NCBI RefSeq assembly: GCF_016097405.1
Contig: NZ_JAEHGD010000001.1
Coordinates: forward strand, 2,055,232-2,119,231
Reading direction: 5' to 3'
From: a methane-oxidizing endosymbiont of Gigantopelta aegis
GTDB lineage: Bacteria > Pseudomonadota > Gammaproteobacteria > Methylococcales > Methylomonadaceae
DNA length: 64,000 bases
Part shown: piece after piece, positions 45,831-54,481 of the stretch
Position numbering within the stretch: position 1 is the stretch's first letter
Layout of the letters: each line of letters opens with the position of its first letter
Made by a program: the position numbers and the translations under genes
Notes under the pieces: generated by a model
Seen by the model: the letters and a program-made list of their open reading frames with translations, nothing else
Databases searched by the model: none
Told to the model about the DNA's origin: nothing

Positions 45831-46480
45831 AATTTTTCAGACTTTATCAATCCCTGGCGGGTTGCCAGTAGGGTGAATTCGGCAATTGTTTTAACCGCCA
45901 GTTTTTCTTTAATGGTTGTGCTGTGATTGCACACTGTCTTATAGCTCAAATGAAGCTTTTCTGCGATTTCGCGCGGGCTGTTGCCGTTAGCCAACAAGCA
46001 AAAAACATCGAATTCACGCGGGGATAGAAGTTTAATTTTTGATTCATCATTTTGTTCAGTGATCATGTTAACCGCGAGCTGCTGTGCCAGTGTTGCATCA
46101 ATATAGGTCTTGCCTTGGGCGATAGAGCAGACAGCCGTTACCAAGGTTTCTGGCACGCTGCTTTTGCTGATATAGCCTTTAGCGCCTGATTTGATCGCGC
46201 GGGTAGCGTAAATCGGCTCGTTGTGAATGCTGAAAACCAGAATTTTACACTGTGGGGCGCGGCTAATCAGGCGTCTGATACACTCTAGTCCGCCCATGCC
46301 CGGCATGGATAAATCCATTACCACCACATCAACCGGTTGTTGGATATAGTGTTGACAGGCTTGCTCACCACTATCGGCTTCATAAATCGCGCCTATTTTA
46401 TCTGAGAGCGATAAGTAAGACTTATAGCCTTCTCGGACTACTGCATGATCGTCAACTAATAACACGCTGATTTTGGACAT
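45818..46480 (-). CDS. mxaB: NarL-type response regulator, MxaB-like
   Basis: A 220-residue regulator with a complete receiver (LLVDDHAVVREGY, VVVMDLSMPGMGGLECI, AKGYISKSS) and a LuxR-type helix-turn-helix (LSPREFDVFCLLANGNSPREIAEKLHLSYKTVCNHSTTIKEKLAV). It is transcribed away from mxaF across a gap of about 250 bases, the usual place for an mxa-specific regulator, so mxaB is a reasonable name. Its kinase may be the MoxY-like one at 42204. It probably binds sites in the shared upstream gap. Confidence 0.8.
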   Translation of the reverse strand: MSKISVLLVDDHAVVREGYKSYLSLSDKIGAIYEADSGEQACQHYIQQPVDVVVMDLSMPGMGGLECIRRLISRAPQCKILVFSIHNEPIYATRAIKSGAKGYISKSSVPETLVTAVCSIAQGKTYIDATLAQQLAVNMITEQNDESKIKLLSPREFDVFCLLANGNSPREIAEKLHLSYKTVCNHSTTIKEKLAVKTIAEFTLLATRQGLIKSEKLGVE

Positions 46481-46535
46481 GACAAATCACTTAAAAAAGT
46501 AAATATCATGAATAAGTCGAGCCTTAAAAGATATA

Positions 46536-46602
46536 GGATATTTTCCTTTTTGCATGATGCCGTTATTAGGAATTTTTCCCAGGTGAAAACAAGGATAATT
46601 CC
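46536..46602. promoter_or_regulatory. Three GGAA/TTCC-type palindromes between mxaB and mxaF
   Basis: GGATATTTTCC (46536-46546), GGAATTTTTCC (46569-46579) and GGATAATTCC (46593-46602) lie in the divergent gap. The first two centres are 33 bases apart, about three helical turns, which suits a regulator binding one face of the DNA. They may serve the adjacent LuxR-type regulators. Confidence 0.5.
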
Positions 46603-46733
46603 GTATTCGAGCAACTGCTGGATCCATAGAATAGCCATCAAGCATTTGCCAGTTTCAGTTAGTTTGATCAGAGGCTCTTGATACACAGTGATGGCAAATG
46701 CTTTCAAATAAAAAAATCAATCAGGAGGAGTTC

Positions 46734-48545
46734 ATGCAGATTAAAAAATTTGCTCGGAATATCGGAACGACGATGCTCGTTTCCAGTGCAATTTTTGCCG
46801 TATCCCAGCAAGCCAGTGCAAACAAGAAATTAGAAGCCTTGTCAAAGCAAAATACGAATTGGGTGATGCAGACCAAAGATTACAGTGCTACCCATTTCAG
46901 TAATATGTACCAGATTAATATCCAAAATGTCCATAAGCTGAAACCGGTCTGGTCATTCTCTACAGGCGTATTGAATGGGCACGAAGGCGGGCCTTTGGTG
47001 GTTGACGGGATTATGTATATTCATTCGCCGTTTCCCAACAATGTGTTTGCGCTGGATTTAGACGAGCCGGATAAAATCTTGTGGGAATATAAACCGAAGC
47101 AAAATCCAGCAGCACGCGCGGTGGCCTGCTGTGATGTAGTCAATAGAGGTCTAGCCTATGCACCAGGGACTAAGGATTATCCGCCGACGATTTTTTTGAA
47201 TCAATTAGATGGTCATATTGTGGCGATCAATGCCAGAACCGGGAAAATGATCTGGAAAATGGAGAACTCGGATATTGCCATGGGTTCAACATTAACCTCA
47301 GCGCCCTTTGTGGTTAAGGATATGGTGATTGTCGGCAGTGCTGGAGCTGAGTTGGGTGTGCGGGGCTATGCGACGGCCTACAGGATTAAAGACGGCTCGC
47401 AAGTATGGCGGGTTTATGCCACAGGGCCGGATGAAGATATAGGGATTGGAAAAGGATTTAATAAAGATAACCCTCATTACGGCCAGTTTAACTTAGGCAC
47501 TAAAACCTGGGAAGGCGATGCCTGGAAAATTGGTGGCGGAACGAACTGGGGCTGGTATGCCTACGATAGTGATCTGGAAATGATTTATTACGGTTCAGGC
47601 AATCCTGCGCCGTGGAATGAAACCATGCGTCCCGGAGATAATAAATGGACCATGACCATTTGGGGGCGGGATGTCAATACTGGTAAAGCTATCTTTGGCT
47701 ATCAAAAAACACCGCACGATGAATGGGACTATGCCGGTGTGAACTATATGGGCCTGTCTGAGCAAATGGTCAACGGAAAAATGACTAAATTGCTGACCCA
47801 TCCCGACAGAAATGGCCTGGTTTATACGCTGAACCGTGAAAATGGTGACTTAGTCAATGCATTCAAAATCGACGACACCGTCAACTGGGTTAAAAAGGTC
47901 GATTTAAAAACCGGTCTTCCGATTCGAGATCCAGAGTATTCAACCCATATGGATCATGAGGCAAAAGGAATTTGTCCATCTGCGATGGGCTATCACAATC
48001 AGGGTATTGAATCGTATAACCCCGTTACCAAGACATTTTTCATGGGAGTCAATCATATCTGCATGGACTGGGAGCCGTTCATGCTGCCTTATCGAGCGGG
48101 TCAGTTTTTTGTCGGTGCAACGCTGAATATGTATCCGGGGCCGAAGGGTGTCTTAGGTCAAGTGAAAGCCATGGATTCGGTAACGGGAGAAATGAAATGG
48201 GAAATTCCAGAAAAATTTGCCGTTTGGGGTGGAACATTGGCAACAGCCGGAGATTTGGTTTTCTATGGCACATTAGATGGCTATATCAAAGCGCTTAACT
48301 CAAATACGGGTGAGGAGCTTTGGAAATTCAAATTGCCTTCTGGTGTGATTGGTCATCCGATTACCTATAAGCATAATGGGAAACAATACATTTCCATTTA
48401 CTACGGTGTCGGTGGCTGGCCGGGTGTCGGCTTGGTGTTTGACTTGCAAGATCCGACTGCGGGTTTGGGCGCTGTGGGTGCATTTAAGGAATTGGCACAT
48501 TACACGCAAATGGGTGGCGGTGTTATGACTTTTGCACTGGACTGA
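46734..48545 (+). CDS. mxaF: Methanol dehydrogenase large subunit MxaF (calcium/PQQ type)
   Basis: A 603-residue precursor started at ATG 46734, behind the strong ribosome site AGGAGGAG; the longer frame lacks one. The signal peptide ends at SQQASA. The protein is an eight-blade PQQ propeller. The adjacent-cysteine disulfide is in RAVACCDVV, and the catalytic aspartate is in DEWDYAGVN (about residue 332). The residue two positions on is alanine, as in MxaF; lanthanide-dependent XoxF has aspartate there. It oxidises methanol to formaldehyde in the periplasm with MxaI, passing electrons to cytochrome cL. First gene of mxaFJGIR.... Confidence 0.97.
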   Translation: MQIKKFARNIGTTMLVSSAIFAVSQQASANKKLEALSKQNTNWVMQTKDYSATHFSNMYQINIQNVHKLKPVWSFSTGVLNGHEGGPLVVDGIMYIHSPFPNNVFALDLDEPDKILWEYKPKQNPAARAVACCDVVNRGLAYAPGTKDYPPTIFLNQLDGHIVAINARTGKMIWKMENSDIAMGSTLTSAPFVVKDMVIVGSAGAELGVRGYATAYRIKDGSQVWRVYATGPDEDIGIGKGFNKDNPHYGQFNLGTKTWEGDAWKIGGGTNWGWYAYDSDLEMIYYGSGNPAPWNETMRPGDNKWTMTIWGRDVNTGKAIFGYQKTPHDEWDYAGVNYMGLSEQMVNGKMTKLLTHPDRNGLVYTLNRENGDLVNAFKIDDTVNWVKKVDLKTGLPIRDPEYSTHMDHEAKGICPSAMGYHNQGIESYNPVTKTFFMGVNHICMDWEPFMLPYRAGQFFVGATLNMYPGPKGVLGQVKAMDSVTGEMKWEIPEKFAVWGGTLATAGDLVFYGTLDGYIKALNSNTGEELWKFKLPSGVIGHPITYKHNGKQYISIYYGVGGWPGVGLVFDLQDPTAGLGAVGAFKELAHYTQMGGGVMTFALD

Positions 48546-48554
48546 TAGCTCATG

Positions 48555-48581
48555 GGGTGAATGACATAGCGTTGTTCACCC
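48555..48581 (+). other. Hairpin between mxaF and mxaJ
   Basis: GGGTGAA and TTCACCC form a 7-bp stem with a 13-base loop, nine bases after the mxaF stop. There is no T-run. It could stabilise the abundant mxaF transcript or lower read-through into mxaJ. Confidence 0.4.
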
Positions 48582-48611
48582 TGTCTGAATTTACAGGATT
48601 AACGGAAAAAT

Positions 48612-49466
48612 ATGACACTAAAATCAAGATTGCTTTGCCTGGCTGGAACGGTGCTAATTTCAGGTTGTGTGGCAAATGCTCAGCCAGAACTTGCCGTAGA
48701 GCCAACAGGTCCGGTCCTTAAAGTTTGTGCTGCTGAAGATGAAATGCCGTACTCCAATACAAAGGGAGAAGGTTTTGAAAACAAGCTGGCGCAGTTATTG
48801 GGACAAGGGCTGAATCGTAAAATCAAATATGTTTACTGGAAAGACCCTCGTTATTTTATTCGTGATTTTCTGAACAAAGGCCAGTGCGATGTGGTGATCG
48901 GTGTTGATGCGGGTGATCCGCGTGTAGCGACAACGCAGCCTTATTATCGCTCGGCTTATGTATTTATTTCACGGCAAGCGGATGACTTGGATATACAGGA
49001 CTGGGACAGCGAGGTTTTACGTTCAGTCAAACTGATAGGCTATGTGCCTGGTACACCTTCAGAGGTCATGGTTCGGGCAATCGGACGCTATAGCGATACG
49101 TTTAACTATAACAAGTCTCTAGTTGGCTTTAAGTCACGTCGTAATCAATATGTTAAATATGACGTTAGTAAAATCGTGGCTGATGTCGCTAATGGCAAGG
49201 CGGAAGTTGCCGTAGTTTGGGGGCCGGCTGCCGCACGCTATGTTAAAGCATCCACTGTGCCTTTAACTATGGTAGTGGTGCCTGATAACAGTACTCGTGC
49301 AGATGGCAAAAAGGTTCAGCAACATTACAGTACCGCAATGGCGGTACGCAAAGGAGAAACAGCTTTACTACAGCAATTGAATAATTTTATCGACCACTAT
49401 CAATCTGAAATTGAAGCGATATTGAAGGATGAAAATATTCCATTGTTACCTGAAGTGTCATCGTGA
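48612..49466 (+). CDS. mxaJ: MxaJ, periplasmic solute-binding-like assembly factor
   Basis: A 284-residue protein with a lipoprotein-like signal (LAGTVLISGCVANAQ) and a family 3 solute-binding fold (VLKVCAAEDEMPYSNTKGEGFENKLAQLLGQGL...GQCDVVIGVDAGDPRV). MxaJ is required for active methanol dehydrogenase and probably acts as a periplasmic chaperone or in delivery. It is intact. It follows mxaF and precedes the interrupted mxaG. Confidence 0.93.
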   Translation: MTLKSRLLCLAGTVLISGCVANAQPELAVEPTGPVLKVCAAEDEMPYSNTKGEGFENKLAQLLGQGLNRKIKYVYWKDPRYFIRDFLNKGQCDVVIGVDAGDPRVATTQPYYRSAYVFISRQADDLDIQDWDSEVLRSVKLIGYVPGTPSEVMVRAIGRYSDTFNYNKSLVGFKSRRNQYVKYDVSKIVADVANGKAEVAVVWGPAAARYVKASTVPLTMVVVPDNSTRADGKKVQQHYSTAMAVRKGETALLQQLNNFIDHYQSEIEAILKDENIPLLPEVSS

Positions 49467-49487
49467 TGCGATCAAATAATAGGAAAA

Positions 49488-49630
49488 ATGATGAGATTTA
49501 AAACAATATTGACCAGCACTGTGTTGGCAACTGCGCTTGTTGGTACGACAGCGCAAGCAGAGATAACATTGAGGCATGCCATTATGGGGACACCTTTGGA
49601 TTTGAGTGTCGCCAAAAAGGGGGGATACGC
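49488..49630 (+). pseudogene. mxaG: mxaG (cytochrome cL), 5' part, interrupted by IS4
   Basis: The frame begins MMRFKTILTSTVLATALVGTTAQA, a signal peptide, and continues EITLRHAIMGTPLDLSVAKKG, the usual beginning of cytochrome cL. It runs into an IS4-family element at 49631. The last 11 bases (49620-49630) are the target duplication. Its G-run has six G's; five are needed to keep the frame of the 3' part, so either the sequence or the gene carries a single-base insertion. Confidence 0.9.
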
Positions 49631-51020
49631 CATAAGCGCCAACTTAAGCCATTAAATCATTGATTACGTGTTGAAAAATAAAGGTGTGGCCACCACATAG
49701 AGTCTTTTGCCGACAAAAGTGAAAACCCTATGAAAAAGCAGCCACCTCACATAGATACTCGTTTTGAACAATTTGTGCAAGAACTTCCAGAAGATTATCA
49801 ACAACAAGCCTATGAATTTAAAGCCTTCACGCGTGCGCGCAAGATCCGTTCGCCCTTACAACTGTTACAGTTGGTGATGCTCTACTGTGGTCTGGATTTC
49901 TCCTTGCGGAGTTGCGCCGGCGAGGTGGCTCACTTACAGGGCTACCTGAGTGATACGGCGGTAAAAAAGACTGGCGGCCTGCGTTCCTTGGGTAAAATCC
50001 TTGCTATCGGGCGTATTTGGGTTGCATCAGGTGGTTGACAGTGGTTCATTAAGCTTCGTTATTATTGATGGCTCGACCGTGCAGGAACCCGGTGCGACAG
50101 AAACCACGTATCGGCTACATATCGCGATAGATTTGATTTCACTGACATTGCGCCAGGTTGAAGTCAGTACGGACAAGATTGGCGAAAGCCTTGACCATTA
50201 TGTGCTGGAATCGGGCGATGTCGTGTTGATTGATCGTGGCTACAATCAACCGAAGTCGTTGGTGCCTTTATTGACCGAGGTGGCGATATTGTGCTGCGCT
50301 ATAACGCACACAGCATGAATTTATACGAGCTTGACGAGCACGGCAAAATGATAAAAATTGACTGGGAAACGAAATTACAACGTCTCGGGAAACAAGCGGG
50401 GCTATTCCGGTTTATTTGTGCCATGATACTAAACGAATCGCCTGCACGGTACATGCGGTTCCGTTACCTGCCGAAAAAGCGGCGCAAGCCCGGCGTAAAG
50501 CGAAACTCAGAGCGCAGAACAAAGGACGTACAGCCCAGGAAAAAAACGCTCTATCTCAGTGAATGGGTCTTAATTTTAACGTCCGTGCCGGTCGAGTTGC
50601 TCAGCACCGAAACGGCTGCCGCGCTCTATCGTGTACGCTGGCAGGTGGAATTGGTGATCAAACGGCTGAAAAGCCTGTTGGCGATCAATCAATTACGTGC
50701 CCGTAAAGACAGTCAATTGGCCGAATTGTATTTACAGGGCAAACTTCTGTATGCGGTGGTTACGGAAAAGATCGCGCAGCGGTGTTTTACCAAGGCCTTG
50801 ACGAAAATGGATGGGCCGCGTGCATTGACACCCTGGCGTTTGTATAAAACGATTGCTGAGGACATTAAATCAGGATTGAACGCCTGTTTTCCGAAGCAAG
50901 AACGCTTTCAACGTGATTATTTGAAAAGCGTAGCGAAGAAAACGTTCGTTGCACGCTGATTTTGGGAATGATTCGACAATGAGAAAATCAAGTGGTTGGG
51001 GGCTTAAGTTGGCGCTTATG
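49631..51020 (+). mobile_element. IS4-family element, copy 2, inside mxaG
   Basis: The 1390-bp element has perfect 20-bp terminal inverted repeats, CATAAGCGCCAACTTAAGCC (49631-49650) and its inverse (51001-51020). The 11-bp sequence GGGGGATACGC flanks it on both sides (49620-49630 and 51021-51031), the expected duplication size for part of the IS4 family. Clean ends and a perfect duplication indicate recent insertion. Copy 1 is at 30087. Confidence 0.95.
49730..50959 (+). pseudogene. IS4-family transposase, frameshifted (copy 2)
   Basis: The same protein as copy 1, but the frame breaks at several runs: six A's at about 49964 against five, three T's against four near 50268, four G's against five near 50399 and seven A's against six near 50540. 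The final frame ends at 50959 with KTFVAR. As read it cannot make a full transposase. Confidence 0.88.
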
Positions 51021-51031
51021 GGGGGATACGC

Positions 51032-51366
51032 CAGCATTCAAAGAGTTTATGAAGGATGGTAAAAACCCCTATAACACCGATAAAAAAGCCATTGAAGAAG
51101 GTGAAAGTCTTTTTATGACTGGCTGCTCAGGCTGTCATGGGCATGAGGCCGAAGGCAAGCTCGGGCCAGGGCTGGCCGATGACTACTGGACCTATCCTAG
51201 CATTGCAACGGACAAGGGTTTGTTTGAGCTGTTGTTCGGTGGCGCGAAAGGCATGATGGGCCCTCAGTATGTCAATTTCAATACCGATGAAATGCTAAAA
51301 ATTATGGCCTGGATACGCTCAATTTATAAAGGTAGTCCGAAAAAGGCCAAGTGGCTGAAAAAATAA
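51032..51366 (+). pseudogene. mxaG: mxaG (cytochrome cL), 3' part with the haem site
   Basis: After the duplicated target, the frame resumes as PAFKEFMKDGKNPYNTDKKAIEEGESLFMTGCSGCHGHEAEGKLGPGLADDYW. CSGCH is the haem c site, and the ending GAKGMMGPQYVNFNTDEMLKIMAWIRSIYKG is typical of cytochrome cL, the direct electron acceptor of methanol dehydrogenase. Without the signal peptide this part would not be exported or matured. mxaI follows by 15 bases and might lose transcription from mxaF through polar effects. Confidence 0.9.
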
Positions 51367-51381
51367 TTCAGGAGACGCAAT

Positions 51382-51663
51382 ATGAAAAAACACCTGTTAT
51401 CTATCGCTGTTTTATTGACAGCATCCGTATCGTTGACCGCGCAAGCGTATGACGGCACAAATTGTAAAGAACCTGGAAATTGCTGGGAGCCTAAACCGGG
51501 CTATCCTGCCAAAGTGGCGGGAAGCAAATATGACCCTAAGCATGATCCTAACGAACTGAATAAACAAGCCGCCTCGATCAAAGAAATGGAAGCGCGTAAT
51601 AAAAAGCGTGTTGCCCATTTTAATGCAACGGGTACGTTTGTTTATGACGTGGATGAGCTTTAA
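51382..51663 (+). CDS. mxaI: Methanol dehydrogenase small subunit MxaI
   Basis: A 93-residue precursor with a signal peptide ending at LTAQA and a mature part beginning YDGTNCKEPGNCWEPKPGYPAKVAGSKYDPKHDPNELNKQ, the conserved MxaI sequence. The small subunit wraps around MxaF in the alpha2beta2 enzyme; XoxF enzymes have none, which supports the calcium-type assignment. The lysine-rich end (NKKRVAHFNATGTFVYDV) is normal. A strong ribosome site AGGAGA precedes the ATG. Confidence 0.97.
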   Translation: MKKHLLSIAVLLTASVSLTAQAYDGTNCKEPGNCWEPKPGYPAKVAGSKYDPKHDPNELNKQAASIKEMEARNKKRVAHFNATGTFVYDVDEL

Positions 51664-51774
51664 GACACCTCATCCGACAAGATCCTTCTTGTCACCAAAA
51701 GGTATAGATAGCGATATTTATCCCTTTCTGAAATGGCTTGGCTATTTCAGTAAAGACTAATATTAGTGTATTCG

Positions 51775-51807
51775 CTCCAGCTCTCCTCCGGGCTGGAGTC
51801 TTTTTTT
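51775..51807 (+). terminator. Rho-independent terminator between mxaI and mxaR
   Basis: CTCCAGC (51775-51781) and GCTGGAG (51792-51798) form a stem followed by TCTTTTTTT. Two smaller hairpins precede it (GACAAGA/TCTTGTC near 51678 and CTGAAAT/ATTTCAG near 51728). Together they should reduce expression of the assembly genes relative to mxaFJGI. Confidence 0.75.
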
Positions 51808-51819
51808 GGATAAAAAGTT

Positions 51820-52833
51820 TTGAATAATCAACTCAGCGATTGGCGAAATCTAGCCCTTGAATTTGAGCAACAAATAAACCAGACGCTTTTAGGCCAGCGA
51901 CAAGCCGTCAGACACTGTGTCATTTCTGTTTTTGCACGCGGGCATGTTTTGCTGGAAGGTAATGTCGGCGTTGGGAAAACTACTTTGTTACGCGCGATAG
52001 CGCAAGGATTAGGTGGCAATTATCAACGCATTGAAGGAACGATCGACTTGATGCCGGCCGACTTGATTTATTACACCTATTTAGATGATAAAGGCAAGCC
52101 GCAGGTTGACCCAGGCCCTTTGCTCAAACAAGGCGAGAATCTGGCAACTTTCTTCTTTAACGAAATAAACCGTGCGCGTCCTCAGGTGCATTCTTTGTTG
52201 TTAAGAGTGATGGCAGAAAGAAGTATCAGTGCCTTTAATCAGGAATATCGATTTCCGCATGTTCAGGTCTTTGCCGATAGAAACCGGATAGAACGAGAGG
52301 AAACCTTTGAATTACCCGCCGCTGCCCGCGACCGCTTTATGATGGAAATCAATATCGACATGCCGGCAGATGAGGCGTTATTGAAAGAATTGATGTTCAA
52401 TCCTCGTTTTCACGATACTGACTCGTTAATCAGTGGTGTGAAAACGGGCACTATTGCTTACTATCAATTGAATGAATTGGCACAACTGATTCAGCAAACG
52501 ATACAGCCAACAGCGGCATTGAAAAATTATGCGCTGGACTTATGGACAGCGACTAAAAATCCTAAAAAATACGGAATTACATTATCCGATGTGGAAATGG
52601 AGCAGCTCATTATGTCGGGCGCTAGCCCCAGAGGAATGAGTTTTTTGATTCGCGCTGCAAAAGTGAATGCCTGGCTGGAAAACAGGGAAACGTTGTTGCC
52701 TGAAGATTTGCAGGCGGTATTTAGGGTGACTATGGCACATCGGATTTTTTTGAACCCAATATACAGTTATCGGCAAGAGCAACTGTTGCCAGAATTGATC
52801 TCAGGCATTGTGGAAAGCGTCGCCGCGCCTTAA
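51820..52833 (+). CDS. mxaR: MoxR-type AAA ATPase MxaR
   Basis: A 337-residue AAA+ ATPase with Walker A in GNVGVGKTTLLRAIAQ, a Walker B-like TFFFNEINRARPQ, and FELPAAARDRFMMEI as sensor region. MxaR is the MoxR prototype and works with the von Willebrand proteins in inserting calcium into methanol dehydrogenase. The start is a TTG, since no ATG or GTG lies nearby in frame. It begins the second mxa transcript after a terminator. Confidence 0.93.
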   Translation: MNNQLSDWRNLALEFEQQINQTLLGQRQAVRHCVISVFARGHVLLEGNVGVGKTTLLRAIAQGLGGNYQRIEGTIDLMPADLIYYTYLDDKGKPQVDPGPLLKQGENLATFFFNEINRARPQVHSLLLRVMAERSISAFNQEYRFPHVQVFADRNRIEREETFELPAAARDRFMMEINIDMPADEALLKELMFNPRFHDTDSLISGVKTGTIAYYQLNELAQLIQQTIQPTAALKNYALDLWTATKNPKKYGITLSDVEMEQLIMSGASPRGMSFLIRAAKVNAWLENRETLLPEDLQAVFRVTMAHRIFLNPIYSYRQEQLLPELISGIVESVAAP

Positions 52834-52836
52834 AGC

Positions 52837-52959
52837 ATGTTGTCTCGATTTAAGCTGGTCTGGGATTTTGGTTTTATTTGCTCGTCCCTCTGCGTGTGGC
52901 TGAAATCTCACGCCAGTTTAATGCTGTTAGGTGTTTTATGCGTAGGCCGGCTTAAATAA
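52837..52959 (+). CDS. Possible small membrane protein of 40 residues
   Basis: An ATG four bases after the mxaR stop opens MLSRFKLVWDFGFICSSLCV and runs to a stop at 52957-52959. Two hydrophobic stretches (VWDFGFICSSLCVW and SLMLLGVLCV) are separated by KSHA. No clear ribosome site is visible, but the close spacing allows coupled translation. The frame fills most of the gap before the next gene. It is unrecognised and could be chance. Confidence 0.3.
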   Translation: MLSRFKLVWDFGFICSSLCVWLKSHASLMLLGVLCVGRLK

Positions 52960-52985
52960 AACAATGAAATAACAATAACAACACG

Positions 52986-53615
52986 ATGACTAAACAAGAA
53001 TTTTTGAAAGCTATCACCCCGGCAAGTGGGTTCAGTGATTTACTGGGTGTCTATATAAACTGGAGTGGGGTCGGTTTTGTCTGCGCCATTATTGCCGAAA
53101 GATTAGATCATTTCAGCGGTATTTCTTATGCTTCGTATTACACCACCTCACTCAATTCGGCCATCGGTGTCAAGTTTTGGGCATTGATCAGTATCGTCGG
53201 ACTGTTGTTGTTTTGTCTGAGTCTTCCGCTTATTTATCTGGCAGAAAAACTACCCGGGATTCAAAGTAGTTGTCAGCGTTTTCGGTTCTTCAGTTATGGT
53301 TTTTTTCTGGTTGCCTTTGATGAAGGTGCCTTGATTTTAGGGATACTCGCGGCAAACTTGGTTCATGCTAATGAAAAGGCCGAGTTGCTCACCGATAAAT
53401 CCTTTTTGTTTACCGAAGCCAGTCTGTTGAGCATTGTACTGCTTATCGTCGCCAATTCATTGCTGTGGCTATTGGGCGAGTCATTGTATAACCGGCAACA
53501 TAAAAATTATTCCGGTATCGTCAGGCTAATCATCAGCTGCCCACTAAAATACAGCATTCCGCTGTATATGTTATTTACCATTGGTTTTGTCATGTTCGTG
53601 ATTAACCAATCATAG
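52986..53615 (+). CDS. Unrecognised integral membrane protein in the mxa cluster
   Basis: A 209-residue protein with about five hydrophobic segments (around residues 25-40, 63-83, 100-125, 142-165 and 185-205). I do not recognise a family. A membrane protein of unknown role occurs at this place, between mxaR and mxaS, in some methanotroph clusters. It lies 11 bases before mxaS, so it probably belongs to the same assembly complex. Confidence 0.7.
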   Translation: MTKQEFLKAITPASGFSDLLGVYINWSGVGFVCAIIAERLDHFSGISYASYYTTSLNSAIGVKFWALISIVGLLLFCLSLPLIYLAEKLPGIQSSCQRFRFFSYGFFLVAFDEGALILGILAANLVHANEKAELLTDKSFLFTEASLLSIVLLIVANSLLWLLGESLYNRQHKNYSGIVRLIISCPLKYSIPLYMLFTIGFVMFVINQS

Positions 53616-53626
53616 GCAGGATAGCC

Positions 53627-54472
53627 ATGTTGAGGAATGACGTTTTTTATTATCGAAAACCTGCACAATATGCTATTTTTCCAGGCGCGCATCCGGGGCA
53701 GATGGCAGGTAATGGTTTTTTATTCAAACAGCATCGAGCGCTGATCAGTCAGCCTGATCCGAGACATATTGATTTAAGAGCCAGTTTGTTGAATCCCTTT
53801 TCTGAATATCGGGTTAAATCGTTTCAACAGCAGTCTAGGCTAGACGTTTTTTTACTGGCTGATTTTTCCGCCTCTATGAGCTATCACGGTCACAATAGTA
53901 AGCCACAGGCGGTTATTGATTGTTTATTGTCGGTGGCTCAGTCGGCGCATGCAACCGGTGATAGATTTGGTTTTATCGGTTGTGGTCAGACGCTCAAGCA
54001 TCAATGGTTGATAGCACCGGCCAGTTTACAGCTGGGGCGGGTGATGGATATTGCACAACAGATTTCACCGGCCGTGTTTGCTGGAAAGGCAGAAAGTTTG
54101 CTTGAGGCGCCTGACTATCTGCCTGATAGTGCTGCTCTGGTGTTTGTGTTATCTGATTTTCATATGCCGGTCAGAATGATTCAAAACACGATGCAAAGGC
54201 TGAATAAACATACGGTCATCCCACTGGTGTTATGGGATAACAAGGCATATCGGGATTTACCCCGTTGGGGTGTGATGAGACTGGCCGATCTGGAGCGTGG
54301 TAAAGCCCGCACCTTATGGATGCGGCCGGGGCTGAATAAGAAAATTCAAGCCGCTTATGCACAAAGAAAACGGCTACTTCAGCATTGTTTCAGAAGCTTT
54401 GGTTGCGAGCCGCTGTTTCTGGAACAGGGGTATCAGGCCGATGCTGTCAGTCAGTATTTTCTACAACAGTAA
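53627..54472 (+). CDS. mxaS: MxaS, DUF58-type assembly protein
   Basis: A 281-residue protein with the DUF58/von Willebrand-like core: DVFLLADFSASMSYHG has the DxSxS metal-site pattern and ALVFVLSDFHMPVRM follows. MxaS normally accompanies MxaR, in the way that DUF58 proteins accompany MoxR ATPases. It is required for active methanol dehydrogenase in other methylotrophs. The start at 53627 follows the membrane protein stop by 11 bases. Confidence 0.87.
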   Translation: MLRNDVFYYRKPAQYAIFPGAHPGQMAGNGFLFKQHRALISQPDPRHIDLRASLLNPFSEYRVKSFQQQSRLDVFLLADFSASMSYHGHNSKPQAVIDCLLSVAQSAHATGDRFGFIGCGQTLKHQWLIAPASLQLGRVMDIAQQISPAVFAGKAESLLEAPDYLPDSAALVFVLSDFHMPVRMIQNTMQRLNKHTVIPLVLWDNKAYRDLPRWGVMRLADLERGKARTLWMRPGLNKKIQAAYAQRKRLLQHCFRSFGCEPLFLEQGYQADAVSQYFLQQ

Positions 54473-54481
54473 GGTTAAGTG

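Noticed and set aside
46734-48545. XoxF-type lanthanide methanol dehydrogenase
   Set aside because: The residue two after the catalytic aspartate is alanine, and mxaI and the calcium-insertion genes follow, so this is MxaF.
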